Assembly: GCF_030010555.1 (NCBI RefSeq)
Contig: NZ_JASCQP010000026.1
Location: 1 to 64,000, forward strand
DNA: 64,000 bases
Reading direction: 5' to 3'
DNA from: Halomonas rhizosphaerae
Lineage (GTDB): Bacteria; Pseudomonadota; Gammaproteobacteria; Pseudomonadales; Halomonadaceae
Every line of letters begins with the position of its first letter. Position 1 is the stretch's first letter. A program made the position numbers and the translations under genes. The notes under the pieces are model-generated. The model was not told where the DNA came from. It made no database searches and saw only the letters and a program-made list of their open reading frames with translations. Positions 8,508-15,893 of this stretch are shown in pieces.

Positions 8508-8723
8508 TCAGCGCCAGCCCATCTGCCAGGTGGCCTCATCCTTGAGGGCCCGCCAGGGCAGGGTGGTCTCGCGGCGGGTGTAGACGGCCTCGAGGACCAC
8601 CGCGACCACCGTCCCCTCCGCGTCGCGTTCCAGCGCCGTCACCAGGAAGTGCTTCTCCTTGTGCCGGGGCCGCACCGCGGTCCACTTGCTGTGGTACAGC
8701 TTCTCGGGGTTGATGGTGTTCAT
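8508..8723 (-). CDS. TIGR02450 family Trp-rich protein
   Basis: A 71-residue protein whose start NPEKLYHSKWTAVRP and following KEKHFLV block match the small Trp-rich TIGR02450 family of gammaproteobacteria. Four Trp residues are present (KWTAV, LPWRA, TWQMGW). Function is unknown. The ATG at 8723 is used because the family begins with this NPxKL block; the 36 codons upstream read like non-coding DNA. It lies convergent to the membrane protein ending at 8503, only four bases away, and downstream of the oxidoreductase on the same strand. Confidence 0.82.
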   Translation of the reverse strand: MNTINPEKLYHSKWTAVRPRHKEKHFLVTALERDAEGTVVAVVLEAVYTRRETTLPWRALKDEATWQMGWR

Positions 8724-8784
8724 GGCCGTTTCCTCGGCTGGCGGGATAGCGCTCCAGCGCCTGGCAGCGCCGTCAGGCGTGGAA

Positions 8785-8814
8785 CAGGGTGCGCCGGCGG
8801 GCCGGCGCACCCTG
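8785..8814. terminator. Perfect 14-bp hairpin between two minus-strand genes
   Basis: CAGGGTGCGCCGGC pairs exactly with GCCGGCGCACCCTG across a two-base loop, 26 bases past the oxidoreductase stop. No T-run follows on either strand, so it may be a terminator without a U-tract or an mRNA-stabilising hairpin. Confidence 0.5.
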
Positions 8815-8840
8815 CGTGACGCGACATCCACCGGCCCGGA

Positions 8841-9839
8841 TCAGAGCCTGACCAGCATCTTGCCGCGGTTGGCGCCCTCGAACAGCTTGAGGAAGGCATC
8901 CGGGGTGCGCTCGAGGCCCTCCTCGATGGTTTCCTCGTAGTCGAGCTTACCGCTCTCGACCTGCGGGCCGACCTCCTCGAGGAACTGCGGATAGTGCGCC
9001 CAGTGGTCGAAGACGATGAAGCCCTCCATGCGGGCGCGGCGGATCAGGATCATCGCCAGGTTGCCCGGGCCGGCGCTCGGCGTGTCCTCGTTGTAGCGGG
9101 CGATCATGCCGCAGACGGCGATGCGCGCGCCGACCTTGAGGGTGTTCAGCGCCGCCTCCAGGCAGGTCCCGCCGACGTTCTCGTAGTAGACGTCGAAGCC
9201 CTCGGGACAGGCGTCGCGCAACGCTTCGGTGAGCTGGGCGGCGTCCTTGTCCCGGTAGCTCACCGCCTTGATGCCGTGGGACTCCAGCCACTCGAGCTTG
9301 TCGGGCGCCCCGGCGATGCCGACCACGGTGCCGCCCCTGGCCTTGGCCAGCTGCACGGCCAGCGAACCCACTGCGCCGGCGGCGCCGCTGACCAGCACGT
9401 TGTCGCCTTCCTTCATCTCGGCGATGCGGTTCAGGCCGGTCCAGGCGGTCATGCCCGGCATGCCGAGTACGCCCAGGTAGGCCTGTTCCGGCACCTCGAA
9501 GGAGGGCAGGGACTCCACCTGCTCGCCCGGCAGCTGTGCGATATCCCGCCAGCCGCCCATGTGCCGCACCCTGGTGCCCACCGGGAAGGCCTCATCGCGG
9601 GACTCGATCACCTCGCCGATGGCCGCCCCTTCCAGGGGCGCGTTCAGCTCGAAGGGGGCGATGTAGGTCGTCACGCCGCTCATGCGGCCGCGCATGTAGG
9701 GGTCCACCGACAGCCAGGTGTTGCGGATGCGCACGTCGCCCTCGGCGAGCGAGGGCAGTTCCTGCTCATGCAGCTCGAACAGCTCGCGTGCCGGGGTGCC
9801 CTGCGGATGGTCATTGATGGTGAAGTAGCGGGATTGCAT
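8841..9839 (-). CDS. NADP-dependent oxidoreductase, medium-chain reductase, CurA-like
   Basis: A 332-residue zinc-free medium-chain dehydrogenase/reductase of the leukotriene B4 12-hydroxydehydrogenase / curcumin reductase group. The N-terminal GroES-like half holds WLSVDPYMRGRM and the start of the Rossmann half has the nucleotide-binding run SGAAGAVGSLAVQLAK. A YENVGG segment and the C-terminal NRGKMLVRL end are also typical. Relatives reduce alpha,beta-unsaturated ketones and aldehydes with NADPH. AAGGAG stands upstream of the ATG. The gene appears monocistronic and divergent from the CPBP protease gene. Confidence 0.93.
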   Translation of the reverse strand: MQSRYFTINDHPQGTPARELFELHEQELPSLAEGDVRIRNTWLSVDPYMRGRMSGVTTYIAPFELNAPLEGAAIGEVIESRDEAFPVGTRVRHMGGWRDIAQLPGEQVESLPSFEVPEQAYLGVLGMPGMTAWTGLNRIAEMKEGDNVLVSGAAGAVGSLAVQLAKARGGTVVGIAGAPDKLEWLESHGIKAVSYRDKDAAQLTEALRDACPEGFDVYYENVGGTCLEAALNTLKVGARIAVCGMIARYNEDTPSAGPGNLAMILIRRARMEGFIVFDHWAHYPQFLEEVGPQVESGKLDYEETIEEGLERTPDAFLKLFEGANRGKMLVRL

Positions 9840-9978
9840 CGTGCAGCTCCTTCGCTTCGGTAGGTAGACGACCAGTCTAATGCAGGGGTGGCCGACTGGC
9901 CAACCTGGTCGGTCGGAGGATGCGGATTCGCCGGTCAGCCGTCATGATGGGCGCTTCGGCCCCACGGCAAGGACGCCC

Positions 9979-10818
9979 ATGCTCGCCTTCGGCATGCTCT
10001 ACTCCCTCTCGCTGATCGTGTTCGGCCTCTGTGCCGATGCGCGACGTCGCCTCGGCGGGGCCGTGGCGATACTGCTGCTGGCGGGGCTGGTCGGCTACGC
10101 GACCTGGCTCTTCGTCGTGCTGGCGCTCGGCTATGTGGCGCTGAGCGGCTGGATGCAGATCCGGCGGGTGCCGCCCTGGCTGGCTTGGGCGCGTATCGCG
10201 GCGTGGGTCGTCGCCAGTGCGGGGCTCGTGCTCCATGGTTGGCCGGGGTACGAGGGGCTGGTGGTGGTCGAGCAGCGGGTGCTGAAGGAGGGGAGCCTGC
10301 CGGTGAGCCTCTACGTCAGCCACGACAAGGTGCTGGTGGCCTGGTCGCTGCTCGGCTGGCTGCCGCTGTTCGGGCACAGCATGCCGCCGGTCGGCGGGGT
10401 GCCGGCCCGGGCAGTGCCATGGGTGGGGGCCGGGGGGATCGTGGCGCTCATGGGGCTTGCGGTGGCACTGGGGCTGGTGGCGTGGCAGCCGGGCCTGCCC
10501 GAGGTGTTCTGGGTGTTCGCCGTGGCCAACCTGCTCAATACCTGTGTCGCGGAGGAGTTGCTGTTCCGGGGCATGCTGCAGCGTTGGCTGATGAGGCGGA
10601 CAGGGGCGCTCGTCGCCGTGGCGGTGAGCAGCGGGCTCTTCGGTGTGGCGCACCTAACCGGGGGCGGCGCCTTCGTGCTGGTCGCCACCGCGGCCGGGCT
10701 GCTCTATGGCCTGGTCTACCTGTGGACGGGCCGGTTGGTGTGGGCGGTGCTGGTGCACTGGGGGCTCAATCTCAGTCACCTGCTGCTGTTCAGCTATCCC
10801 ATGCTGGCTGGCGCCTGA
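9979..10818 (+). CDS. CPBP-family intramembrane glutamic endopeptidase
   Basis: A 279-residue polytopic protein with about eight membrane helices. The C-terminal half carries the CPBP/Rce1 (ABI) catalytic motifs: the Glu pair in AEELLFRGML, a FGVAH motif with the second catalytic His, and HWGLN. Relatives cleave prenylated proteins or protect producers against bacteriocins; the substrate here is unknown. The N-terminal half is a variable set of helices with a loop around residues 95-120. The ATG at 9979 was chosen because upstream codons belong to the intergenic region shared with the divergent oxidoreductase. Confidence 0.86.
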   Translation: MLAFGMLYSLSLIVFGLCADARRRLGGAVAILLLAGLVGYATWLFVVLALGYVALSGWMQIRRVPPWLAWARIAAWVVASAGLVLHGWPGYEGLVVVEQRVLKEGSLPVSLYVSHDKVLVAWSLLGWLPLFGHSMPPVGGVPARAVPWVGAGGIVALMGLAVALGLVAWQPGLPEVFWVFAVANLLNTCVAEELLFRGMLQRWLMRRTGALVAVAVSSGLFGVAHLTGGGAFVLVATAAGLLYGLVYLWTGRLVWAVLVHWGLNLSHLLLFSYPMLAGA

Positions 10819-10876
10819 GGTGGCCGAGTGGCCCTGCTTGGCGTACCACCCCGACGGATCGGGCTGGTGGGTGTCA

Positions 10877-10970
10877 GGGGTGGCTCTTCCCTGAGCCCTC
10901 GTCGCGACGAGTCTTGCGCCTGAGGGGTGGTTCTTCCTTGAACCGCTCATCGCGACGAGTCTTCCTCCTG
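10877..10970. repeat. Two tandem 46-47 bp direct repeats with internal palindrome
   Basis: Units at 10877-10922 and 10924-10970 share the order GGGGTGG-CTTCC-TGA-CC-TC-TCGCGACGAGTCTT. The first contains the perfect 14-bp palindrome CTCGTCGCGACGAG, reduced in the second to a one-mismatch copy. Such short palindromic units resemble intergenic REP-type elements. They lie just past the CPBP gene stop. Confidence 0.65.
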
Positions 10971-11252
10971 CCCTGTTGAAGCCAAAGGCATGCCAGGATC
11001 AAAGATATCGCATCTACATCAGGTGGTTGGATCTTGTCGATGCTCTGCTCGACGTTCCCCGATACGTCCAGAGCGACGAGGCTGTCGCCAGTTGCAGACA
11101 GGGAGCGGCGCGAAAGGCGGGCAGCCGGGCTCCTGCTGGGCCGGAGGCTGTCGCTTATCAGAGACAATCGTGGGCCCGAGGATCGCGCCGCGGGAATCGG
11201 GCCATGTGGCTCTCCGGACGCCGGGAAGGGACCGCAAGACACCGGGCCGCGA
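10971..11252. other. Intergenic stretch without a convincing gene
   Basis: With the repeats before it this forms a 434-base gap. Several frames are open on both strands, but none has a start with a ribosome-binding site or a protein-like composition. It ends at the stop of a convergent small gene. Confidence 0.5.
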
Positions 11253-11540
11253 TCAGTCACCCTTCTCCCGGGCGTGCAGCCCCCTGGCAATCAGCTCGTC
11301 GGCCATCGCCCGGGCGGCCAGGGCGAACTCCACCCGTGCCATGGCCAGAGCGCTCAGGTCGCGGGAGTCGACCTCATGCTCCAGGCGGTCGAGGCGCGCC
11401 TTGGCCTCGGCCAGTCGCCGGGCCAGTGACGCCTCCAGGCCGATGCAGGCCAGGGGCAGGTTCGGTATCGGGAACGGCTGCTCCACCAGTTCCTCGGGGG
11501 CTGCATCAGGCAGCTCGCACGCTAGTGTCGGGATGTTCAT
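11253..11540 (-). CDS. Hypothetical 95-residue helical protein
   Basis: The protein starts MNIPTLACELP and has a helical C-terminal two thirds (about residues 34-90) with heptad-like Leu/Ala spacing (ARRLAEAKARLDRLEHEV) that could form a coiled coil. I recognise no family. A longer frame to 11654 runs through the promoter-like sequence upstream, so the ATG at 11540 is preferred. Its position behind a recognisable promoter and the codon composition support it as a real gene, but nothing shows its role. Confidence 0.55.
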   Translation of the reverse strand: MNIPTLACELPDAAPEELVEQPFPIPNLPLACIGLEASLARRLAEAKARLDRLEHEVDSRDLSALAMARVEFALAARAMADELIARGLHAREKGD

Positions 11541-11627
11541 TGTGCGACCTACTCGGCCTAGGGATGGCCAGGATGTGACGTCAGGCAGTTCGGGGTCCAC
11601 CTGCAGCGGGACAGGCCCCTCTCTATG

Positions 11628-11654
11628 ACTATAGTGTGTTTTTTTGTAAGTCAA
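11628..11654 (-). promoter_or_regulatory. Sigma-70-like promoter for the 95-residue protein gene
   Basis: On the minus strand TTGACT (11654-11649) and TATAGT (11633-11628) are separated by 15 bases, including a seven-A run, in an otherwise GC-rich area. The spacing is short of the ideal 17. The implied 5' leader is about 80 bases. Confidence 0.5.
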
Positions 11655-11721
11655 GGGGAGAATCTGGCGCTGGCGTGGCTGGACTAGGCTGGTGGGTGAG
11701 CCTCGGGTCTCGAGGATACCG

Positions 11722-12585
11722 ATGAGTGATTTTCATCCCCTGTTTCGTCTGTTCCTCTGGCTGCTGCTGGCCTACGCCATGCTGGTGATGGTCGCCTGTG
11801 CCTTCCAGGGCCGGCTGCTCTACCTGCCGCACGTGGGTGGGCGCGAGTACCTGGCCACCCCGCAGGATCTCGGTCTGGAATATGAGCCGGTCACCCTGCG
11901 TACCGGCGACGGCCTGGGGCTCGATGCCTGGTGGGTGCCGGCGCGGGCGTCACGGGGTGGCCTGCTGTTCCTGCATGGCAATGCCGGCAACATTTCCCAC
12001 CGCCTGGACTCGATCGAACAGTTCCACCGCCTGGGGCTCTCGGTGCTGATCCTCGATTACCGAGGCTACGGCCGGAGCGAGGGCGGCCCCTCGGAGGCGG
12101 GCACGGCACACGATGCCCGAGCCGGCTGGCGCTGGTTGCGCGAGACGGCTGGCTTGCCGCCCGGTGAGATCGTGCTGTTCGGCCGTTCGCTGGGAGCCGC
12201 CGTGGCGGCGAACCTGGCGCGAGAGCTCAAGGGCGAGGCGCGCCCGGCTGCGTTGATCCTGGAGTCGCCGTTCCGCTCGGTTCCCGAGCTGGCCCAGCGG
12301 CTCTACCCCATCCCCATCCTGCCGGCCCGCTGGCTGTCACGCTTCAACTACGATACCGCGGCCTACGTGGCACAGAGCGAGGCGCCGGTGCTGGTCATCC
12401 ACAGCCGGGAGGACGACATCATCCCGTTCGCCGAGGGCGAGGCGGTCCATGCGGCGGCGCCCGAGCCCAAGCGGATGCTGGTGATCGGCGGCAGCCACAA
12501 TACCGGTTTCCTGGAGAGCGAGAGGGTCTACCTGGCGGGCATCGAGGCATTCCTGGTCGAGGTGGCGGGGTTTCCCGCCCCCTGA
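11722..12585 (+). CDS. Alpha/beta hydrolase, BEM46/ABHD13-like
   Basis: A 287-residue protein with an N-terminal membrane anchor (about residues 8-30) and an alpha/beta hydrolase domain. The oxyanion region is LFLHGNAGN, the nucleophile elbow GRSLGAA, the acid the Asp in HSREDDIIPF and the base the His in GGSHNTGF. This is the BEM46/ABHD13 group, usually annotated as alpha/beta hydrolases of unknown substrate. A lipoprotein-like VACAFQ segment at about residue 25 may instead be a lipidation site. The ATG at 11722 sits eight bases after CGAGGA. It appears to be followed by the transglycosylase gene on the same strand. Confidence 0.88.
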   Translation: MSDFHPLFRLFLWLLLAYAMLVMVACAFQGRLLYLPHVGGREYLATPQDLGLEYEPVTLRTGDGLGLDAWWVPARASRGGLLFLHGNAGNISHRLDSIEQFHRLGLSVLILDYRGYGRSEGGPSEAGTAHDARAGWRWLRETAGLPPGEIVLFGRSLGAAVAANLARELKGEARPAALILESPFRSVPELAQRLYPIPILPARWLSRFNYDTAAYVAQSEAPVLVIHSREDDIIPFAEGEAVHAAAPEPKRMLVIGGSHNTGFLESERVYLAGIEAFLVEVAGFPAP

Positions 12586-12665
12586 AGACAGAGGCGCGCC
12601 CTCAGGGGGTGGTGGCCGGTGTAGTATCAGGCAGGGCATCAGCGTCAGGACCACAGGAGGGCGAT

Positions 12666-13355
12666 ATGGCATCGGCGATCGGTTGGCACGGGACCAGGGA
12701 GGGAGGGCATTCCTGCCTGCGGCGGACAGCGGGGGGCCTGCTGGTCGGCGGATATCTCCTGGTGGCCAGCGGCTGCGCCATGCTGGCGCCCTCGCCGCCG
12801 GAGGATCAGCGCAACATCTGCGAGATCTTCCGTGAGCAGCCCTCCTGGTATGACCACGCCCGGGATGCCGAAGCGCAATGGGGGACGCCCATTGCCACGC
12901 AACTGGCGTTCATCCAGCAGGAGTCGAGCTTTCGCAGTCATGTGCGGCCGCCACGCACCCGCCTGCTGGGGGTGATTCCCTGGCGGCGGCCGTCCTCGGC
13001 CAAGGGCTACGCCCAGGCCCAGGATCCGGTGTGGGGCGAGTATCGGGACGATGCCGGCAGCCTCTTCGCGCGCCGTACCCACATGAAACACGCCACCGAC
13101 TTCATCGGCTGGTACAACGCGCGGTCGCGCCGCCAGCTGGGTCTCTCCCTGCACGACCCCGAACGGCTCTACCTGGCCTACCACGAGGGCCCCAGTGGCT
13201 ATCGGCGGGGCACCTATCGGGCCAAGCCCCGGGTGAGGCGGGCCGCAAGCCAGGTGGCTGCCCGGGCCAGCCGCTATCAGGCACAGCTCGGCGCCTGCGA
13301 GGCCGAGTTTCGCTGTCGGCGCTTCTATCAGGTCTGGCCGTTCTGTCGCGCCTGA
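12666..13355 (+). CDS. Lipoprotein with lytic transglycosylase-like (SLT) domain
   Basis: A 229-residue protein. A basic N terminus and hydrophobic stretch end at a lipobox LLVASGC (Cys about residue 37), so it is probably an outer-membrane-anchored lipoprotein. The mature part carries an SLT-like fold with the catalytic Glu in FIQQESSF, and YNARSRRQLGLSL and YLAYHEGPSGYRRGTY blocks typical of a transglycosylase substrate groove. It would cut peptidoglycan to 1,6-anhydromuropeptides. Four additional Cys near the C terminus (ACEAEFRC, FCRA) may form disulfides in the periplasm. A strong hairpin follows directly. Confidence 0.8.
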   Translation: MASAIGWHGTREGGHSCLRRTAGGLLVGGYLLVASGCAMLAPSPPEDQRNICEIFREQPSWYDHARDAEAQWGTPIATQLAFIQQESSFRSHVRPPRTRLLGVIPWRRPSSAKGYAQAQDPVWGEYRDDAGSLFARRTHMKHATDFIGWYNARSRRQLGLSLHDPERLYLAYHEGPSGYRRGTYRAKPRVRRAASQVAARASRYQAQLGACEAEFRCRRFYQVWPFCRA

Positions 13356-13362
13356 ACGAAAA

Positions 13363-13393
13363 CACCCCATCCGGCCCGGGGCCGGATGGGGTG
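13363..13393. terminator. Bidirectional terminator hairpin
   Basis: A perfect 14-bp stem (CACCCCATCCGGCC paired with its complement) with a three-base loop lies between two convergent genes. On the minus strand it runs into a T-rich tail (GTTTTCGTT), a good intrinsic terminator for the small gene at 13426-13737. Confidence 0.75.
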
Positions 13394-13425
13394 CGGTGAC
13401 TGCACTGGCAGGTACGGTCACGGCC

Positions 13426-13737
13426 TCAACGTTGAGGCTCTTCCTCGAACAGCTCCGCCTTGGCATCTCGCATGACGTCTTCGCAGGCGGCCTGATGGGC
13501 GAGCTGGGTGAGCAGGCTCTGGCTCAGGGCGAAGCCCTTCTCCAGGCAGGTGTCGACTTCCTCACGGCTCACTTCGGGGGTGACGTTGCAGTCAATCTTG
13601 ATCGTTCTTCCACCACCGTCCAGCCTGTCGGCGAATTCCCGAAAGCGCCAGGCGACTCGCTGCTTCCAGCTGGCTGATTCTTCCACGCCTTCGTTTACGC
13701 TAAACGTGCACTGCCACTCCGGTTTGTAGACCTTCAT
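13426..13737 (-). CDS. Hypothetical 103-residue acidic protein
   Basis: The protein starts MKVYKPEWQCTFSV and has an alternating beta-like N-terminal half and an acidic helical C-terminal half ending EDVMRDAKAELFEEEPQR. I recognise no named family. The start at 13737 is well supported by GGGAGGT seven bases upstream; a longer frame to 13809 has no such site. The intrinsic terminator just past its stop also supports expression. No signal peptide or membrane segment is seen, so it is probably cytoplasmic. Confidence 0.65.
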   Translation of the reverse strand: MKVYKPEWQCTFSVNEGVEESASWKQRVAWRFREFADRLDGGGRTIKIDCNVTPEVSREEVDTCLEKGFALSQSLLTQLAHQAACEDVMRDAKAELFEEEPQR

Positions 13738-13966
13738 GAGAACCTCCCGTGCTGGCTTGAAAGAATGATCGATCGTGTTTTCTGCTCCGTATCTGAAGAT
13801 GTTGCCCAATCATCATACAGGCTTTCCGCCGTCGGGCCAGTATCCACGGACCGGGGCCGGCAACGCCGGGACCCTCCTGGATGACGTGACCATCGAGTCG
13901 TCACACGGATGGGGGTGACCCTGACCCGGTCGATGGTGCCGGGTCGGGGCGCGTCGGTGAGGGTCG

Positions 13967-14083
13967 TCAGCCAAGGTAGTCGGCGAAGGCCTCGAAGGCG
14001 GTCCGCTGCAACTGGGCCTGGTGTGCCCAGCGCTTGAGCACGTAGGAATCGAACGGACGGAATTGCGCGTGTGGGGTAGTCAT
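13967..14083 (-). CDS. Small 38-residue protein
   Basis: ATG at 14083 follows a strong GAGGAGGG at about nine bases and opens a frame for a 38-residue protein rich in aromatic and amphipathic residues (VLKRWAHQAQLQRTAFEAF), predicted to form one helix. No known motif is seen. The A/T-rich upstream stretch (14105-14165) against the local high GC suggests a promoter. It is short enough to be missed by gene callers. Confidence 0.5.
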   Translation of the reverse strand: MTTPHAQFRPFDSYVLKRWAHQAQLQRTAFEAFADYLG

Positions 14084-14212
14084 TGCGGTTGCCCTCCTCA
14101 GGGGATTGCAATACCACCATAGGCGCTTTTTTGTTGCAGTGCAGCATAATCTTGTTCGTGGCATGCCCGGGCCACCTTTCCCGGCCGGTGCTGATCACCG
14201 CCGATCGTCTGG

Positions 14213-15082
14213 CTACTTCAGCCTGACCTCGCCCAGCACGCCGGTCAGCCGCTCCAGCACCTCGCCGCTGTGCCGCCAGAAGTGCCAGTAGAGCGGTACG
14301 GCAAGCGAACGCTCGGGGGCGATGCTGGCCAGCCGACCCTCGGCCACCAGCGACGCCACCTGCATCCGCGGCAGCATGCCGTAGCCCATGCCGGCGATGG
14401 CCAGGCGCACGAAGCCTTCCGACGAGGGGCAGAGGTGGTAGGGAAAGCGGCCGTGGTAGCCGCAGCTGGCGAGGAAGCGGTGCTGCAGCTGGTCATGAGG
14501 GCCGTAGACGATGGCCGGGGCGCGGCGGAAGGCCTCGGGCGTCGGCCCGTCCGGGAAGTGGCGGGCGCTGTAGGCCGGGGTGGCGTAGGGGTGGTAGACC
14601 ATCGTGCCCAGCGGCACGCAGCGGGCCCCGGCGATGGGCTGGTCGCTGGCGCACATGCAGGCCGCCACCTCACCGTCGCGCAGCCGCTTGAGGCCCACGT
14701 CCTGGTCCTCGACCACCATGTCCAGCAGCAGGCCCTCCGCCCGGCAGAAGTCGCCGACGGCCGCGGCCCACCAGGTGGCCAGGCTGTCGGCATTGAGGGC
14801 GATGCGCAGCCGGGGGGAGGCCTCCTCCAGGGTGGGCAGGGCCGTGCGCAGGTCGCGCTCGAGCAACTGAACCTGCTGGACATGGTTGAGCAGCCGCTGG
14901 CCCGCGGGCGTGGGCCGCAGCGCCGGGTGGCGGATCAGCACCGGCTGACCCAGGCGGACCTCCAGCGCCTTGATACGCTGGGAGACCGCCGACTGCGAGA
15001 GGCCCAGCTCCTCGCCGGCGCGCTCGAAGCCGCCGCACTCGACCACCGTGGCCAGCGCCTGGAGCAGCTTGTAATCCAGCAT
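14213..15082 (-). CDS. argP: LysR-family regulator ArgP (IciA-like)
   Basis: A 289-residue regulator with an N-terminal winged HTH (about residues 1-60; AGEELGLSQSAVSQRIKAL) and a LysR substrate-binding domain behind it. The start MLDYKLLQALA, the length and the divergent position next to an argO/lysE exporter gene identify ArgP, which senses arginine and lysine and controls basic amino-acid export. The ATG at 15082 follows GGAGGT. Autoregulation from the 136-base shared intergenic region is expected. An in-frame ATG ten codons upstream lies inside this region and is less likely. Confidence 0.9.
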   Translation of the reverse strand: MLDYKLLQALATVVECGGFERAGEELGLSQSAVSQRIKALEVRLGQPVLIRHPALRPTPAGQRLLNHVQQVQLLERDLRTALPTLEEASPRLRIALNADSLATWWAAAVGDFCRAEGLLLDMVVEDQDVGLKRLRDGEVAACMCASDQPIAGARCVPLGTMVYHPYATPAYSARHFPDGPTPEAFRRAPAIVYGPHDQLQHRFLASCGYHGRFPYHLCPSSEGFVRLAIAGMGYGMLPRMQVASLVAEGRLASIAPERSLAVPLYWHFWRHSGEVLERLTGVLGEVRLK

Positions 15083-15115
15083 GGGACCTCCGTACCGGAA
15101 GGGGATAGGCATCCA

Positions 15116-15141
15116 AATATAAGCAGAACTGATGCGATATT
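15116..15141. promoter_or_regulatory. Candidate ArgP operator between argP and argO
   Basis: AATAT and ATATT flank a 16-base centre in the only A/T-rich part of the intergenic region, about 60 bases upstream of a possible argO -10 (TATGCT, 15176-15181). An interrupted dyad of this size suits a LysR-type regulator. Assigned by eye. Confidence 0.35.
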
Positions 15142-15218
15142 AGCAGGATGATTTTTCGGCATGTCCGGGTGTGGCTATGCTGGCCGCTCTCGACGGGTAC
15201 CAGGACAGGGGAAACGCC

Positions 15219-15833
15219 ATGCTGGAGAGCTATCTGACCGGGCTTGTGGTGTGCGGCGGAATCATCGTCGCCATCGGCGCGCAGAACGCCTATGTGCTGG
15301 GGGTGGCCGTGCGGCGGGAGCACCACTGGTGGTCGGCCGGGCTGTGCATGAGTACCGATGTGCTGCTGCTGGCCGCTGGTATGTTCGGGGTCAGTGCGGT
15401 GCTGCTGAGCATGCCGAGCGCCATGGAAACGCTGCGCTGGCTGGGGGTGGTGTTCCTCGCCTGGCTGGCGGCCCAGGCCTTCCTTCGCGCCGCCACCGGC
15501 CGGCAGGGGCTGGCCGGTGGCGCCTCGGGCGGGCGCAGCCGCCGGGGCGTGCTGCTCGCCACCCTCGCGGTCACGCTGCTCAATCCCCAGGTGTACCTCG
15601 ACACCCTGCTGCTGATCCCGGCCATCGGTGTCCAGCAGCAGAGCACCGCCACCTTCGTGGCGGGTGCCGTCACCGCCTCGATCCTCTGGTTCAGCCTGCT
15701 GGCCTGGGGCGGCTCGGCGCTCTCGCCCTGGCTCTCCCGGCCCCTGGCCTGGCGGGCGATCGATGGCGCCATCGGCGTGATGATGGCGGCCATCGCCGTG
15801 CACCTGGCCGGGGGGACCGGCCTCGCGGCATGA
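15219..15833 (+). CDS. argO: Basic amino-acid exporter ArgO/LysE
   Basis: A 204-residue inner-membrane protein of the LysE/ArgO family with about six helices. It starts with the characteristic GLVVCGGIIVAIGAQNAYVL run and holds the NPQVYLDTLLLI motif in its second half. It exports arginine and/or lysine using the membrane potential, relieving excess or toxic analogues such as canavanine. The ATG at 15219 is chosen from the family N terminus. It is divergent from argP, which should activate it. Confidence 0.91.
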   Translation: MLESYLTGLVVCGGIIVAIGAQNAYVLGVAVRREHHWWSAGLCMSTDVLLLAAGMFGVSAVLLSMPSAMETLRWLGVVFLAWLAAQAFLRAATGRQGLAGGASGGRSRRGVLLATLAVTLLNPQVYLDTLLLIPAIGVQQQSTATFVAGAVTASILWFSLLAWGGSALSPWLSRPLAWRAIDGAIGVMMAAIAVHLAGGTGLAA

Positions 15834-15893
15834 TGCCGCCTGCTGGCTCTGTGAGGCGCAGCGCTTCCTGGTCTGGAAGCGAGGCCAGGGTGA

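Noticed and set aside
13738..13966. A second small gene in the palindrome-rich stretch between the two small ORFs
   Set aside because: No start with a ribosome-binding site; the sequence reads like a promoter and leader region.
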